From contig NW_005179063.1 in NCBI RefSeq assembly GCF_000350225.1, positions 1-64,000 of the forward strand: a DNA stretch of 64,000 bases, read 5' to 3'. The translations under genes and the position numbers were made by a program. Below, piece after piece: positions 10,441 through 20,358 of the stretch. This DNA comes from Chondrus crispus (taxonomy: Eukaryota; Rhodophyta; Florideophyceae; Gigartinales; Gigartinaceae). How positions within the stretch are numbered: the stretch's first letter is position 1; every line of letters begins with the position of its first letter. A model generated the notes under the pieces. That model saw only the letters and a list, made by a program, of their open reading frames with translations, had not been told where the DNA came from and made no database searches.

Positions 10441-11151
10441 GATGCAGGAGCCGAAGCCCCTCGCGTACCCCTCCTCACCGATGAGGAGGCGCGCCACGCG
10501 GCGACCTTCGCCTCAACGGATGGCAGCGCGTACGTGTGCTGGCTGTGCCGTACGTACGGGCACGCCATGTACGCCTGCCCGTTCCTGTCGCCGGAACAAC
10601 GTATGTTCACGGCGTACAGGAACTACCGATACCAGATGGAGACGCGCCCCGGTGCGCGTAACCTCCTCCGGCAGTCGGTCGGCGAGGGCCGTCCCCCGCG
10701 TCAAGGTTTCCCGAATCGTTCGGGTGGGGGCGCACGCTTCGCCCCACGTGGAGGTGGGTATCGCCGTAACGAACTCGATCGTCGTGATCGACCCGATTAC
10801 CGCCAGGCGGACACAAGGTATCCCCGTCAAGGAAGGGGAGGTGACCGGGACCGTTCTCGGTTACCTCAACAGGTACAGAAGGCGATCATGTACTTGCAAG
10901 ATTGGGTAGAGGGTCCGCATCCCCTACCCGAGGAGGATCACGAAGGAGAACCGGTTCTCCCTGTCCCCCATATCCTGCGACGTCCGGACGTCGCAGGTCA
11001 AGGTCTAGAAGTACCCGAATACTTCGCCGATAACGTGGTGCCGCAGTTGGTGAGACGTCCCGACCCACGGGACCGAGGAGCGGGAGAAGACCTGGCCGCC
11101 GATAACCAGGAAGGTAGCTCCGATAGCACCGGTAGTTCGAAAAAAGGGTAA
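10441..11151 (+). CDS. gag: Gag C-terminal part with zinc knuckle, element A
   Basis: In the same frame as the upstream capsid ORF, separated from it only by the TGA at 10438. It carries a CCHC zinc knuckle, CWLCRTYGHAMYAC (10537-10578, C-X2-C-X4-H-X4-C), the RNA-binding motif of retroelement nucleocapsid, followed by an Arg/Gly/Pro-rich basic region (FPNRSGGGARFAPRGGGYRR) and an acidic tail ending GSSKKG. No ATG lies at the head of this segment, so it is expressed only by readthrough of the TGA or internal initiation. The parallel region of element C keeps the same residues but has its own stop (TAA) inside the knuckle. Confidence 0.8.
   Translation, partial: DAGAEAPRVPLLTDEEARHAATFASTDGSAYVCWLCRTYGHAMYACPFLSPEQRMFTAYRNYRYQMETRPGARNLLRQSVGEGRPPRQGFPNRSGGGARFAPRGGGYRRNELDRRDRPDYRQADTRYPRQGRGGDRDRSRLPQQVQKAIMYLQDWVEGPHPLPEEDHEGEPVLPVPHILRRPDVAGQGLEVPEYFADNVVPQLVRRPDPRDRGAGEDLAADNQEGSSDSTGSSKKG
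11137..11151 (+). promoter_or_regulatory. Candidate gag-pol frameshift site, element A
   Basis: The end of gag reads TCG AAA AAA GGG TAA. Slipping back one base on the A6 run (11140-11145) enters the pol frame, which is then open without interruption from 11145 to the ATG at 11292 and on to 15872. Element C keeps TCG AAA AAA GGG but ends GAA TGA, with an ATG of the pol frame overlapping the stop (ATGA); A has lost that ATG. So recoding on the A-run or stop-restart coupling could serve pol expression. No downstream pseudoknot was tested. Confidence 0.45.
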
Positions 11152-11291
11152 AGACGGTTACGTCCACGCGGTCGCGTGAGCCGTCTTGTCCCCACGAACT
11201 CGACCGGTCCCCACGTGCTCGCCTAGGTCACGGGGGGTATTGTCCGATAATACACCCCTCGCCACCGGAAGCGAGCACGGTAGCCCCTGCA

Positions 11292-14200
11292 ATGCCGATA
11301 CAGGGGGGAGCGAACGTCGAGGCCTCCGTACGCCCGACGTTCGGAGAGGACAGCACCGGGACGCCCGTAGTCCCGGTGATGGGTAATGAAAAGGACGGGA
11401 GTACCGACGACCGAAAAGAATCGGTCGACCTCCAGACTCCTGTGAGGCCAACGGAGCCGACGAAATGTCCGCCACGTACGGACGCAAGCACCCGAGGGGG
11501 CATCACTGAGACGCGGACGCCCCACGACTCGGGCAGAAGGAAACGCAGGAGGGGCCAGACCCGAAGGCGACGACCTCGGCGGAACGATCTCGCCGAGCGG
11601 GTCGCGCCTAAGAGGGTCGACGGCATTGTATGCCTCATGACGTCCAAGATATACAACGTCCTTGGCTCCGTGGCCACCGAAGGTAACGCGTTCAAGCCCC
11701 ACACGATCGCCGTCGATACGTGTTCGGGCTACAACTTAGTGAGAAAGGCCGACCTCCCTCCCGACTGGACCCGCTTCGTAATACGGGACGCGCCATTACC
11801 CCGACTGGCTGGCGCGAACAGTAACCCGCTTCGACTTACGGCGGTCGTCTGCCTTGCAGTCCGTTTGCGGAACACGACGTTCCGTATACCGTTCGTGGTG
11901 GCGGAACAGCTTGCCGTTCCCGTTCTTCTCGGCACGGCATTCATCGATGCCCACGTACGTAGCATCGACATCGACGGACAGAAGCTCGAACTTCGACGCG
12001 GTGGCTCTGTAGCCATCGTCGACGGAAAAGGGGAGCCGACTCCCCCTACAAGGCGACACGGACGCCAAACGAGCCGGCCGGATGTACGGGATGAGGCCCC
12101 GCAGGCGATCCGAATCGCCCGCTGGGTTACCATCCCCGCGATGTCGCAAGCCCGAGTGCGCGTCACCACCGCGGGGAGGGGCCTCGTGTTCCTGGAACCA
12201 AAGCCCTCACTCCAATACCGACATGGAGTGAGGTTGACGAATGGTGTCGCCGAGGTTCTGCCGAATCAGACCTTCGACGTCATCGTGGCGAACTTTTCGC
12301 GACGGGAGAGGCGGCTTCCGAAGCACACCGTCGTGGGATACGCGAAGCGCAACCCCCTCGCAATCCTCACGCCCGAACGGAGGGTTGCCGAGGGGATCGC
12401 GCACGCGCTACACCTGACCGACTTGACCGATCAAGTCGGGAAGGCCGGAGCTGGACGACCGAGCTCCGACGAACGGACGACCGTCGTGAAGAAGGGGGTG
12501 GTCACGGACGAACGGCCACCTCAAGACCAACCGACGGCGGAGGGTACTGTACCCCCGCAGAAAAAGGATCCCGAAAATCCACCGATGGATTGGGAAAAAG
12601 AAATCGACTTGTCATACATCGACGATGACAAGCTCCGTGGCCACGTACTCGAGATGCTCCGTAAGCACTCGAGCCTGTGGAGCGGTGCGCTCGGAACTAT
12701 ACGAGCGACGGAACACCGCATTCCTCTCGAACCGGGTACGAAGCCGATACGTTCGATGCCCTACCGTAAGGGGCCCGCGATGCGCGAAATGGTCGCGAAG
12801 GAGGTCAACAAGATGTTGAACGCAGGGGTTATCGAACCCGCGAGCACCGAGTGGGCGTCCCCGGTGGTGCTCGTACCGAAGAAAGACGGATCTCTTCGGT
12901 TCTGCGTGGACTACCGGCGTCTCAACGCGAAGACTGCAGCGGATTCGTATCCGCTGCCTCGGATGGACGACTGCATTGACTCGCTTGGAGACGCAGCCGT
13001 CTTCACCACGTTGGACTGCAATTCTGGTTATTGGCAGATCCCGGTCGCTCCGGAAGACCGGGATAAGACCACGTTTACTACGCACATGGGCACGTTTCGC
13101 CACTTGCGCATGCCGTTCGGACTAAAAGGGGCACCGGCCACCTTCCAACGCGCACTCGACATCATCCTATCTGGCGTACGTTGGCAAATATGCCTCGTGT
13201 ACCTGGATGATGTCATCGTGTTCTCACGTACGCACGGAGAACACGCGAAGCATCTCGACATTGTCTTGAGCTTGCTGCGGAGTGCCAGAATCTCCCTCAA
13301 GCTCAAGAAGTGTAGCTTCTTTCAACCGAAGGTGCACTACCTGGGGCACGTCATTTCCCCAGGTAAGTTAAGTGTGGCCGATACGGCGGCCGACGCCTTC
13401 AAGACCTTCACATTCCCGAGGACGCTGACGCAAGTGCGCTCGTTCCTCGGGGCGTGCAACGTATACCGCCGATTCGTTAAGGGGTTCGCGAAGATAGCCC
13501 GTCCTCTGACCGACATGACGCGTAAGGATTCGGATCCTGACTTCTACAACCCTACGGAGGCGCAACGGGAGGCGTTCGAGAACCTCAAGAAGTCCATGAT
13601 CGCTCCGCCGATCCTCGCCCTTCCGCGGTACGGCCGTCCGTACATGATCGACACGGATGCGAGCGCCTACCAGTTGGGCTGCACGTTGCTCCAAGAGCAC
13701 GACCAGCCAAACGATTGGCGCCCCGTAGGCTATTGGTCCTACTCGCTGAACGACAGCGAGCGCAACTACAGCGCCACGGAACGCGAGTGCTTCGCCGTAG
13801 TGTGGGCCGTCCGCACACTACGGCCGTACGTTGAAGGCACGAAGTTCACCGTCCGGACGGATCACGACGCGCTGAGGTGGCTCATGTCCCTCACGGAGAG
13901 TTCCGGAAGGCTCACCCGGTGGCGGCTACGTCTGGCTGAATACGATTTCACCATCCAGTACCGCCCCGGGCGCGTGCACCAAGTACCGGACGCCTTGTCA
14001 CGCCTCGTGTCGCCAAGAGTCGCCGGCGACCCCCGCCCGGCCATCGAAGTGGATGACGACATCCCCACCTTCGACGCGGGTACGACCGTTCGAGACGTAT
14101 CGAACGAGCTTGCGGACCACGTATGTACCGGAAATTGCGACCACGAGGTCGAACACGTCTTCGCGACGACGCGAAGCCAAGCTGGGCCACGAAGAAGTCC

Positions 14201-15872
14201 GCGCGTCCGAACGCGCGACGAACCAAGGGGCGACGACGAAGCCCCCGTTCTTCAAGGACCCAGTCCGTTCTGGGAGGAGAACGACGAGTTCGACGCCGTT
14301 GATCTCGAACGCGCCGAAGAACCCGAAGTCGGGGCGCCCGCCTCCACGGTCGCTCCTCCGCAGGACGACCTACCGGCCCCTCTTACGTTTGAGGAGATCG
14401 CCGAGGAGCAACGCGTGGATGACTTCTGCCAAACCGTTTTGGCACGACAGTCAGAGTCCCGGGACTCCGCGTTCTTCGAGGACCACCAGGGGGTGCTCAA
14501 GCGGAGACACCCCTTCGACCCTGATATCGTACAGGTGGTGGTACCTCGGACGCTCCGCGCCAGGCTCCTTCGCCTGTGCCACAACCCGGCCATCGCGGGA
14601 CACCCGGGCCAGAACCGTATGTACTACGCGCTACGTCGCGAGTACTACTGGCCCCATCTCGCCGCAGATGTCGCCGCTACGGTGCGGGGGTGTCGGACGT
14701 GCGCGATGAACCGGGTTAAGTTGCGGAAACACCTCAACCGTTTGAGGTTGTTCCCGGCAACTCGGCCGCTCGAGAGCCTGGCTATCGACATTCTGGGTCC
14801 GCTCCCCAAGACGAAGTCAGGAAAAAGGTTCCTGCTCGTAATTACCGACCGCTTCACTAAGCTTAGGCAGGTCGTCGCGCTACGTACGATTACCGCATAC
14901 GCCGTCGCAGTCGCGTTCTGCGACGCCTGGGTATTTAAGTACGGCGTCCCGCGCACGTTACTGTCGGATAACGGACCGCAGTTCAACGCCAAGTTCTTCC
15001 ACAGCACGTGCCGGGTTCTCGGGATTACGAACCTATATACGTCGGCATATCATCCGCAGACGAACGGACAAGTCGAGCGGTACAACCGGACGATCGCCTC
15101 AATGCTGCGCAACTACGTAGGCGAGCACCAAGACGACTGGGATGTGTACGTGGGGCCGCTTACGTATGCGTACAACTCCCACGTACATCGCACCACACGC
15201 ACCACGCCGTTTGAGCTCGTGCTCAGCAGACCACCGCCAGAGTTCTCCCTTCGAAGAGTCGACGATAGCGTTCCCCCTGCCAACAGGGGGAATCAGCGAG
15301 CTGAGTTCCTAAAAACGCTGGACGATACGATACAAAAAGCCTACGGAAGCTTGCGTCGGACCCAAGCACGATACAAACGCGACTTCGACAAGCGCGTTCG
15401 AAGAATTAACGCACGTCTTAAGCCCGGGAATTACGTGTACCTGAACCCCTCCGATGGGGGGAAGACGTCGAACAAACTCGCATCACCGGCAGTCGGACCG
15501 TACCGAGTGCTCGCGAATGACAAACGCACCATCACGATCGACCGCGATGGTGTGACCGAGCGCGTCTCCGCAGACCGCTGCGTGTACTCACCCCCACCGG
15601 CGAACGAGCCTCGGGCGAGCACGACCACACCCAGTGACCTTGCCGTCAAGGTCAGGGAGGGGACGCAGTTCGCAGTAGAACGGCTGCTCAAGCACCGGGT
15701 CATGGAGGATGGAACTCCGGAGTTCCTCATCAAGTGGGCGGATTACGACACGCCCACCTGGACCGCGCGGACTCACGTCCCAGAAGAGCTCGTGTCTCGC
15801 TACGCGAAACGACTTCGAGTGCGCACCGGTAGGGACCTCATTTCGGACCTGAACGCGGACGTTCGGTCTTGA
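11292..15872 (+). CDS. pol: Pol polyprotein, element A
   Basis: An uninterrupted 1526 codons from the first ATG; the frame is open back to 11145. Domains: basic N-terminus (residues 80-100, Arg-rich); retroviral-type aspartic protease with DTCSG at 142-146, where most relatives have D[ST]GA/S; reverse transcriptase about 475-700 with catalytic YLDD at 637-640; RNase H about 775-890; integrase with HHCC finger (HNPAIAGH, CRTC) and catalytic D1166, D1226, E1262 (D35E spacing); a C-terminal chromodomain-like module about 1460-1510 (FAVERLLKHR, EFLIKWADYDTPTW). The stop codon lies inside a sequence resembling the polypurine tract. All catalytic residues seen are intact, so pol could be functional. 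Confidence 0.93.
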   Translation: MPIQGGANVEASVRPTFGEDSTGTPVVPVMGNEKDGSTDDRKESVDLQTPVRPTEPTKCPPRTDASTRGGITETRTPHDSGRRKRRRGQTRRRRPRRNDLAERVAPKRVDGIVCLMTSKIYNVLGSVATEGNAFKPHTIAVDTCSGYNLVRKADLPPDWTRFVIRDAPLPRLAGANSNPLRLTAVVCLAVRLRNTTFRIPFVVAEQLAVPVLLGTAFIDAHVRSIDIDGQKLELRRGGSVAIVDGKGEPTPPTRRHGRQTSRPDVRDEAPQAIRIARWVTIPAMSQARVRVTTAGRGLVFLEPKPSLQYRHGVRLTNGVAEVLPNQTFDVIVANFSRRERRLPKHTVVGYAKRNPLAILTPERRVAEGIAHALHLTDLTDQVGKAGAGRPSSDERTTVVKKGVVTDERPPQDQPTAEGTVPPQKKDPENPPMDWEKEIDLSYIDDDKLRGHVLEMLRKHSSLWSGALGTIRATEHRIPLEPGTKPIRSMPYRKGPAMREMVAKEVNKMLNAGVIEPASTEWASPVVLVPKKDGSLRFCVDYRRLNAKTAADSYPLPRMDDCIDSLGDAAVFTTLDCNSGYWQIPVAPEDRDKTTFTTHMGTFRHLRMPFGLKGAPATFQRALDIILSGVRWQICLVYLDDVIVFSRTHGEHAKHLDIVLSLLRSARISLKLKKCSFFQPKVHYLGHVISPGKLSVADTAADAFKTFTFPRTLTQVRSFLGACNVYRRFVKGFAKIARPLTDMTRKDSDPDFYNPTEAQREAFENLKKSMIAPPILALPRYGRPYMIDTDASAYQLGCTLLQEHDQPNDWRPVGYWSYSLNDSERNYSATERECFAVVWAVRTLRPYVEGTKFTVRTDHDALRWLMSLTESSGRLTRWRLRLAEYDFTIQYRPGRVHQVPDALSRLVSPRVAGDPRPAIEVDDDIPTFDAGTTVRDVSNELADHVCTGNCDHEVEHVFATTRSQAGPRRSPRVRTRDEPRGDDEAPVLQGPSPFWEENDEFDAVDLERAEEPEVGAPASTVAPPQDDLPAPLTFEEIAEEQRVDDFCQTVLARQSESRDSAFFEDHQGVLKRRHPFDPDIVQVVVPRTLRARLLRLCHNPAIAGHPGQNRMYYALRREYYWPHLAADVAATVRGCRTCAMNRVKLRKHLNRLRLFPATRPLESLAIDILGPLPKTKSGKRFLLVITDRFTKLRQVVALRTITAYAVAVAFCDAWVFKYGVPRTLLSDNGPQFNAKFFHSTCRVLGITNLYTSAYHPQTNGQVERYNRTIASMLRNYVGEHQDDWDVYVGPLTYAYNSHVHRTTRTTPFELVLSRPPPEFSLRRVDDSVPPANRGNQRAEFLKTLDDTIQKAYGSLRRTQARYKRDFDKRVRRINARLKPGNYVYLNPSDGGKTSNKLASPAVGPYRVLANDKRTITIDRDGVTERVSADRCVYSPPPANEPRASTTTPSDLAVKVREGTQFAVERLLKHRVMEDGTPEFLIKWADYDTPTWTARTHVPEELVSRYAKRLRVRTGRDLISDLNADVRS

Positions 15873-15882
15873 GGAAGGGGCC
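15851..15882 (+). repeat. PPT-like repeat at the pol stop, element A
   Basis: GAACGCGGACGTTCGGTCTT followed by GAGGAAGGGGCC contains the pol stop TGA and aligns at about 23 of 30 positions with the sequence abutting the 3' LTR (20358-20393). The equivalent pair in element C matches even better. Confidence 0.7.
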
Positions 15883-17847
15883 CTCAACCGTTCCGGTACG
15901 GCTAAACGCAACCGTTTCGTTACGGTTATATAAGTCTCTCGCAATTGGAAGACAAGGAACGTCAGGAAGGATAGGCCCACGGACGATCGCCGACAAACGC
16001 GAGGCATGTCAATACGTATTGACAAGCAAGGTCAGGGTTACGAACACCCATCCACAACCGCCGAAGGAGGATGCAGTACGAAGGACGCCACGGAGAGCAA
16101 GGCGCTTTGCTGAACTCTGCGCGCATTGGGACTAGACAGTACGTACTGTCTGACGAAAACATGGCAGGCGACGACGGTCTAGGAAGGAATGGTTCACGTA
16201 ATAACCGAAGGGACGAAAGAGCAGTCTCTGTTAGTGGCAAGAACGCAGACGAAGCCCTCACCGAGAGGACGCGCTCAATGGGCTCGAAGATGCGCGCGGG
16301 TACGCGAGATATGCGCGCCGATACGCGAGAGTACGGGTACGCGAGAGGTGGAGGGTTCACACGAACGGCCAAGACCGCAACCCGATCGTTACATACTGTA
16401 CGGAGGCGGCATTGCGAAGCGCCGCCCCCGCTGTCGCCGGTCCGCTACTGTACACTCAAAATAATCACAATCACGGAGTGTGATTTAATTTTTGCTGAAA
16501 TTATTTTGGCGGGAAAATTGGCCAAATTTTGAGGTGGTTTTTTGGGGTGATTGGATCAAGGGCTCAGAGCTGTTGCTGTGCGCGCACGCGCGCGCACAGG
16601 TACTGCACGCCGCTCATACGCCTGACAGCAAGCACCGGCGCCGGTGTCAATTCGCCACCAACTGCGAAGAAAATAACGAAAAAAGAGGGAGCGCGCGCGA
16701 CAGACGCCACTCACGTGCGCAAAGGTGCGCACGCGCCGCATGAGGGCCACGCAATACATGGCGGGCCGACCCGCCATGGCTGTTGTACTCGGCTCCTCGC
16801 ACAGTGGCATGGGAGCAAGCACCGTACACGGACCCCTCCCTCACTCCGGGAGGGAAGACGGACCCGACAACAGCTGTTACCATCGAGGAGGACGTCCCCT
16901 CGAGAAGCGCGCACGCCACTCGGCTCCCTTGTAGTAGCCTTTCCTCCCGCAACTGCGTACTGCGCAGGCGACCCGAACGCCACGGCGCCGTCAAGCTGGC
17001 ACCAAAGTGGTAAGGCGGCACGGGCAGGAAGTCGACAAGGGGACCGGGCGTGAGGGGAGGAAGGGGTACGGCCCCCTTTCGGAAGCCCAAATACGGAGGG
17101 AGGGACGGCTCTCCCTACGCCCCGAGAAGGCGGGCCCTAACCCCCGCCGACGACCAAGCCAGGCAACCACAGTTCCGGCAAGGAGGACGGTGAGTCCAAG
17201 GGCACTGCTCCTCGACGTCCCTGCCCTACACGGACGAAGCAGCATCCGTGCGCGCGGTAGCACGGCAGAAGGCGGTACGACCCGCTGTCCGTTTGGAGCA
17301 TCAGCTCCGTCGCGTGACTCAGCCCGTGCCCCGGGGAACTGGCGTCCCGCGCCGTAGGGAGGACGCTCAGAGAAGGAGTCGAGCGCGAAGGAAGGAATTG
17401 AGGGGAGCACCACCAGACGACCGGCGACGAGATCACGGACTCGAATCGCGTAAGGGAAAGCTCCAAGGCCCGCAAGGACGAGCCACACGGAGCAACCTGC
17501 TCCCTACTTCGAACGTGGATGCTACTTCGCATGGCGAACGGTCCGTCCGGCTCGTGGGTCCTGTAGGGCATCCGCGGAAGGAGGATTGCAGTACCGGTCG
17601 GTTGTGACGAGCTCAGCGCTCCTCATGAACGGAGGATGCATGCCACGCGTCTCTCCGCCTACGCTGATTCCGCATGCACGGGGAAGGGCCCCCGTGGAGA
17701 TGATACTTTCTCTTATCGTATACGCGCCCCGTATGCTGTCGTAGCGACCGGATGAGCAAGGAAGCAAAAAGGGGCCCTAAGTGGCTTTACGAAGATCGGA
17801 GTGATCAAGGGGGAAAGAGGCGCCGCACGAAGGAGGACAGTGCTGTA
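15883..17847. other. Non-coding stretch between pol and antisense ORF, element A
   Basis: GC-rich with scattered short open frames on both strands (up to 174 codons), none protein-like or shared with the corresponding part of element C. It contains a T/A-rich patch (16460-16555), alternating GC runs near 16580, and short palindromes such as cagtacgtactg near 16138. It may hold a 3' untranslated region or promoter for either strand. Confidence 0.5.
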
Positions 17848-20358
17848 TTAGCAGTTCGTACCGCCAGGAGGAGCCGCCGACCCCAGAACGTAAGTGCTCA
17901 GAGGACAGTAGCTAGGATGACGGGGCGTCTCCGTCGCCACCTCATCGCGAGGGGGCATCACCACCTCGACGTGACGAGGCCAAGGGTGCGGAGGAACTAC
18001 GGGCGCAACCATCTCGCCGACTGGAGGGGGAACGTACCCCCTCCCCTCATAAGGGTCCGGAATCCTCGGACGCGGCACGGAACCGGACGAAGGGTGCGTG
18101 GCGGAGAGAGATCGGAGAGTGTCACGCTCACGGCGGTAGCGATCTCGCTCAGTAACCGCACGTTCCAAAGCGCCTTCCTGACGAAGGGAGGACTCCCGTA
18201 AGTCCCCCAGTTCACTCTGTAGCTGACTTAGCTGAGAAGAAAGGGCAGCGCGTTCATCCCCAAGGCGACACGCCTCTGCGCTACGAGCCAGGTACCAACC
18301 AGCCAGCGTACTGAGGAGGCTACTCACGCGCCAAGTTCGGTCGACCGAGTTCCCCAAGGCCAGCACAAGATCAGGGAAGGCCCTGATTTCGTCTCTCGTT
18401 AACGTGAAGTGCTGAATAGAGGCGCCGCCGGGGATGTTTAGAGGAGGGAGTGACGGAGTTGGAGACCCCACCGCGACGCCCTGACTCGCATCGAACGCGG
18501 GAGGGGCGCGGAAGGGATTCGCCCCCACATGTAGGGGGGTAGTCGGCTCTCCGTCTAAGTCCCTGTAACGTTTCCTGCGGGCTTCCCGCACCGCCGATCC
18601 AACTCCGGCGCCGCCGCGGTACGTCCCGCTGGCGGGTGGATTAGGGCGTGCCACGAAGGCGTCCGCACGACGGTCGTATGCCAGAAACGTGCTGCGCAGG
18701 TTGGTCGTATAGTCCGTCCAGGGACGGTGGTTGCGTTCCGGCACGTCCAAGGAGCGGTGCATCAGGTCAAGGACAAAAGAGTAGGACCACGACACGTGCT
18801 GCGTACCGTGTTCAAGTGGATGCAACGCGACGTCAGGGAGCTCCGGAGCGACCCTACCAAGAAAAGACAGTACCGAACCGGGCTGTACGAAGACCCTCCC
18901 GTTGATGGAAACCTCGTTCATAAAAGCGTTTCCGACCGACCAAGCCCACTCTCGCTCCACGTTATCGAGGAGGACCTCGCGAGCGGGGTGGTGTCGGTCC
19001 GAGCAAGCATAGCCGAAATGCTTGAGGGCGTAGGGGAGTAAGACGTGTACTCCCAAGGAAGGAAAAGCCTCCCGTATCGACGTGGGTAATTCAGGGAAGT
19101 CGTCCGTCGACAACCCACGTTCGAATGATGCAGACCGCAAAACGCGGCCGTCTGCCTCGCTCGCTTGGCGATAAGCAGACCAATCATGCGGGGCTAGGGC
19201 AATCGAATGGAGTCTCATTAAGGAACAGACAGACTTCTGCAGTGCCGCACGCGTTCTCGAGTACGCATATGGCCGGGGGCTCACGTACAGTCCCGCCACC
19301 TCTGCAAGTACAAACCGTTGAGGACCCCGGGGGCCGGGGTGGAACATATACGTCGCCATGCGATCAACATACTCCGCCTCTTCTATACTGTATACGAATG
19401 TTCTGTCACTGGGGATTTCATCTGGTAGCTGGTATGGGGCACCGGTCCCCTCGGCCAGCAAACGTCCCAAGGCAAGCGAGGCCTCTTCGGTCAGGCCCTC
19501 TGCGTATATGAGGCGGATACGTAACAGGTCGGGACGTACCCGACCCTGCGAGAGGATCTCGCCGACGGTGATCCCTGATCGAGCGTAACGACGCCATGCG
19601 TACCTTAGACGACCAAGAGGAAGTGGCGTCGATCGCTCGAGGGGTACGCCCAACCACTGCGTCGTGGTTGCGGCGTCCTCCTGGGCTATACAACGGATAT
19701 CCCGAGACGCCTCGGGCGGTGTCCCGGGGCGCCGACAGCTCCCATAAGCGCCATACGACCCCTCCGCGGGCTCGTACGCCGCGCTCCCCCGCCCCGACGA
19801 CGGGGCCTCACCATTCCGCTCCACCCCCACGTTGGACTGCGCAGCGGCGACGGAAGCCACTGCAGGAGCGGCACCCAACTCCGTGGACAACGTAGTCTCA
19901 CGGGACCGCCGCCCTTGCTGGAACGGCGGAAGGGAGGAGACCACGGGCGTAATCGACGCGTCTTGGAGCGGAGATGCCTCTTGCCTTGCCATGGATCCTT
20001 GGGAACGGACCGGCCCTTCCCCAGCTGGCGTAACGATTGCGAAGCGAGGCGGCTCACCGTGCAAGGGGTCTGTCCCCGCTAGGGCCCCAGTCGGCGGGGA
20101 ACCTGCCATGAAAACGAGAAGGGGGGAGCCGACGGGCCCGGTTGCGCGTACCATAATCAGAGAAAACAAACGCGAAGAGGGGATCAAGCAGAAATAGGGG
20201 TCAGCACGGGAGGTGGAGAAGAGAAGGGGACCGGCCAGCACGCGCATAGGCCACCGTCCGGGAAAAGAGGGGCGTGACGATGGAACGCGATCGCGAGAGG
20301 TACGCGGAGGGCTCGAGACGACTACAAGCTCGGACATTTCCGCTCCCCTCAAGCACAT
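17848..20358 (-). CDS. Antisense accessory protein, element A (family unknown)
   Basis: A long open frame antisense to gag-pol, starting within 40 bases of the 3' LTR and reading inward; with the GTG at 20376 it is 842 codons. I list the first ATG (20358), but the true start may be the ATG at 20154: the first lies inside the PPT repeat, and alignment with element C becomes convincing only there, preceded by a pyrimidine-rich leader. Numbered from 20376: Pro/Ser-rich region to ~235; conserved core 238-580 (APYQLPDEIPSDRTFVYS, LPYALKHFGYACSD, RPWTDYTT); possible coiled coil 695-757; DPYEGRGY at 774-781. There is no signal peptide, membrane segment or known motif. Element C encodes a related protein with the same order, so coding is well supported; function is unknown. 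Confidence 0.78.
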   Translation of the reverse strand: MCLRGAEMSELVVVSSPPRTSRDRVPSSRPSFPGRWPMRVLAGPLLFSTSRADPYFCLIPSSRLFSLIMVRATGPVGSPLLVFMAGSPPTGALAGTDPLHGEPPRFAIVTPAGEGPVRSQGSMARQEASPLQDASITPVVSSLPPFQQGRRSRETTLSTELGAAPAVASVAAAQSNVGVERNGEAPSSGRGSAAYEPAEGSYGAYGSCRRPGTPPEASRDIRCIAQEDAATTTQWLGVPLERSTPLPLGRLRYAWRRYARSGITVGEILSQGRVRPDLLRIRLIYAEGLTEEASLALGRLLAEGTGAPYQLPDEIPSDRTFVYSIEEAEYVDRMATYMFHPGPRGPQRFVLAEVAGLYVSPRPYAYSRTRAALQKSVCSLMRLHSIALAPHDWSAYRQASEADGRVLRSASFERGLSTDDFPELPTSIREAFPSLGVHVLLPYALKHFGYACSDRHHPAREVLLDNVEREWAWSVGNAFMNEVSINGRVFVQPGSVLSFLGRVAPELPDVALHPLEHGTQHVSWSYSFVLDLMHRSLDVPERNHRPWTDYTTNLRSTFLAYDRRADAFVARPNPPASGTYRGGAGVGSAVREARRKRYRDLDGEPTTPLHVGANPFRAPPAFDASQGVAVGSPTPSLPPLNIPGGASIQHFTLTRDEIRAFPDLVLALGNSVDRTWRVSSLLSTLAGWYLARSAEACRLGDERAALSSQLSQLQSELGDLRESSLRQEGALERAVTERDRYRRERDTLRSLSATHPSSGSVPRPRIPDPYEGRGYVPPPVGEMVAPVVPPHPWPRHVEVVMPPRDEVATETPRHPSYCPLSTYVLGSAAPPGGTNC

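Noticed and set aside
10055-10909. 284-codon ORF overlapping the gag end of element A (and its counterpart at 56110-56958)
   Set aside because: It lies in another frame over the capsid/zinc-knuckle coding sequence; it is Arg/Pro-rich and lacks domains. The true frame has the CCHC knuckle. Its presence in both elements follows from the conserved underlying gene.
10607-15733. Minus-strand ORFs of 60-145 codons across pol of element A
   Set aside because: Shadows of a GC-rich coding strand with no recognisable domain. Only the antisense ORF beyond pol has independent support.
17752-18201. Plus-strand ORFs between 17,750 and 20,400
   Set aside because: Short, basic shadow frames of the long antisense ORF, which is the conserved one.
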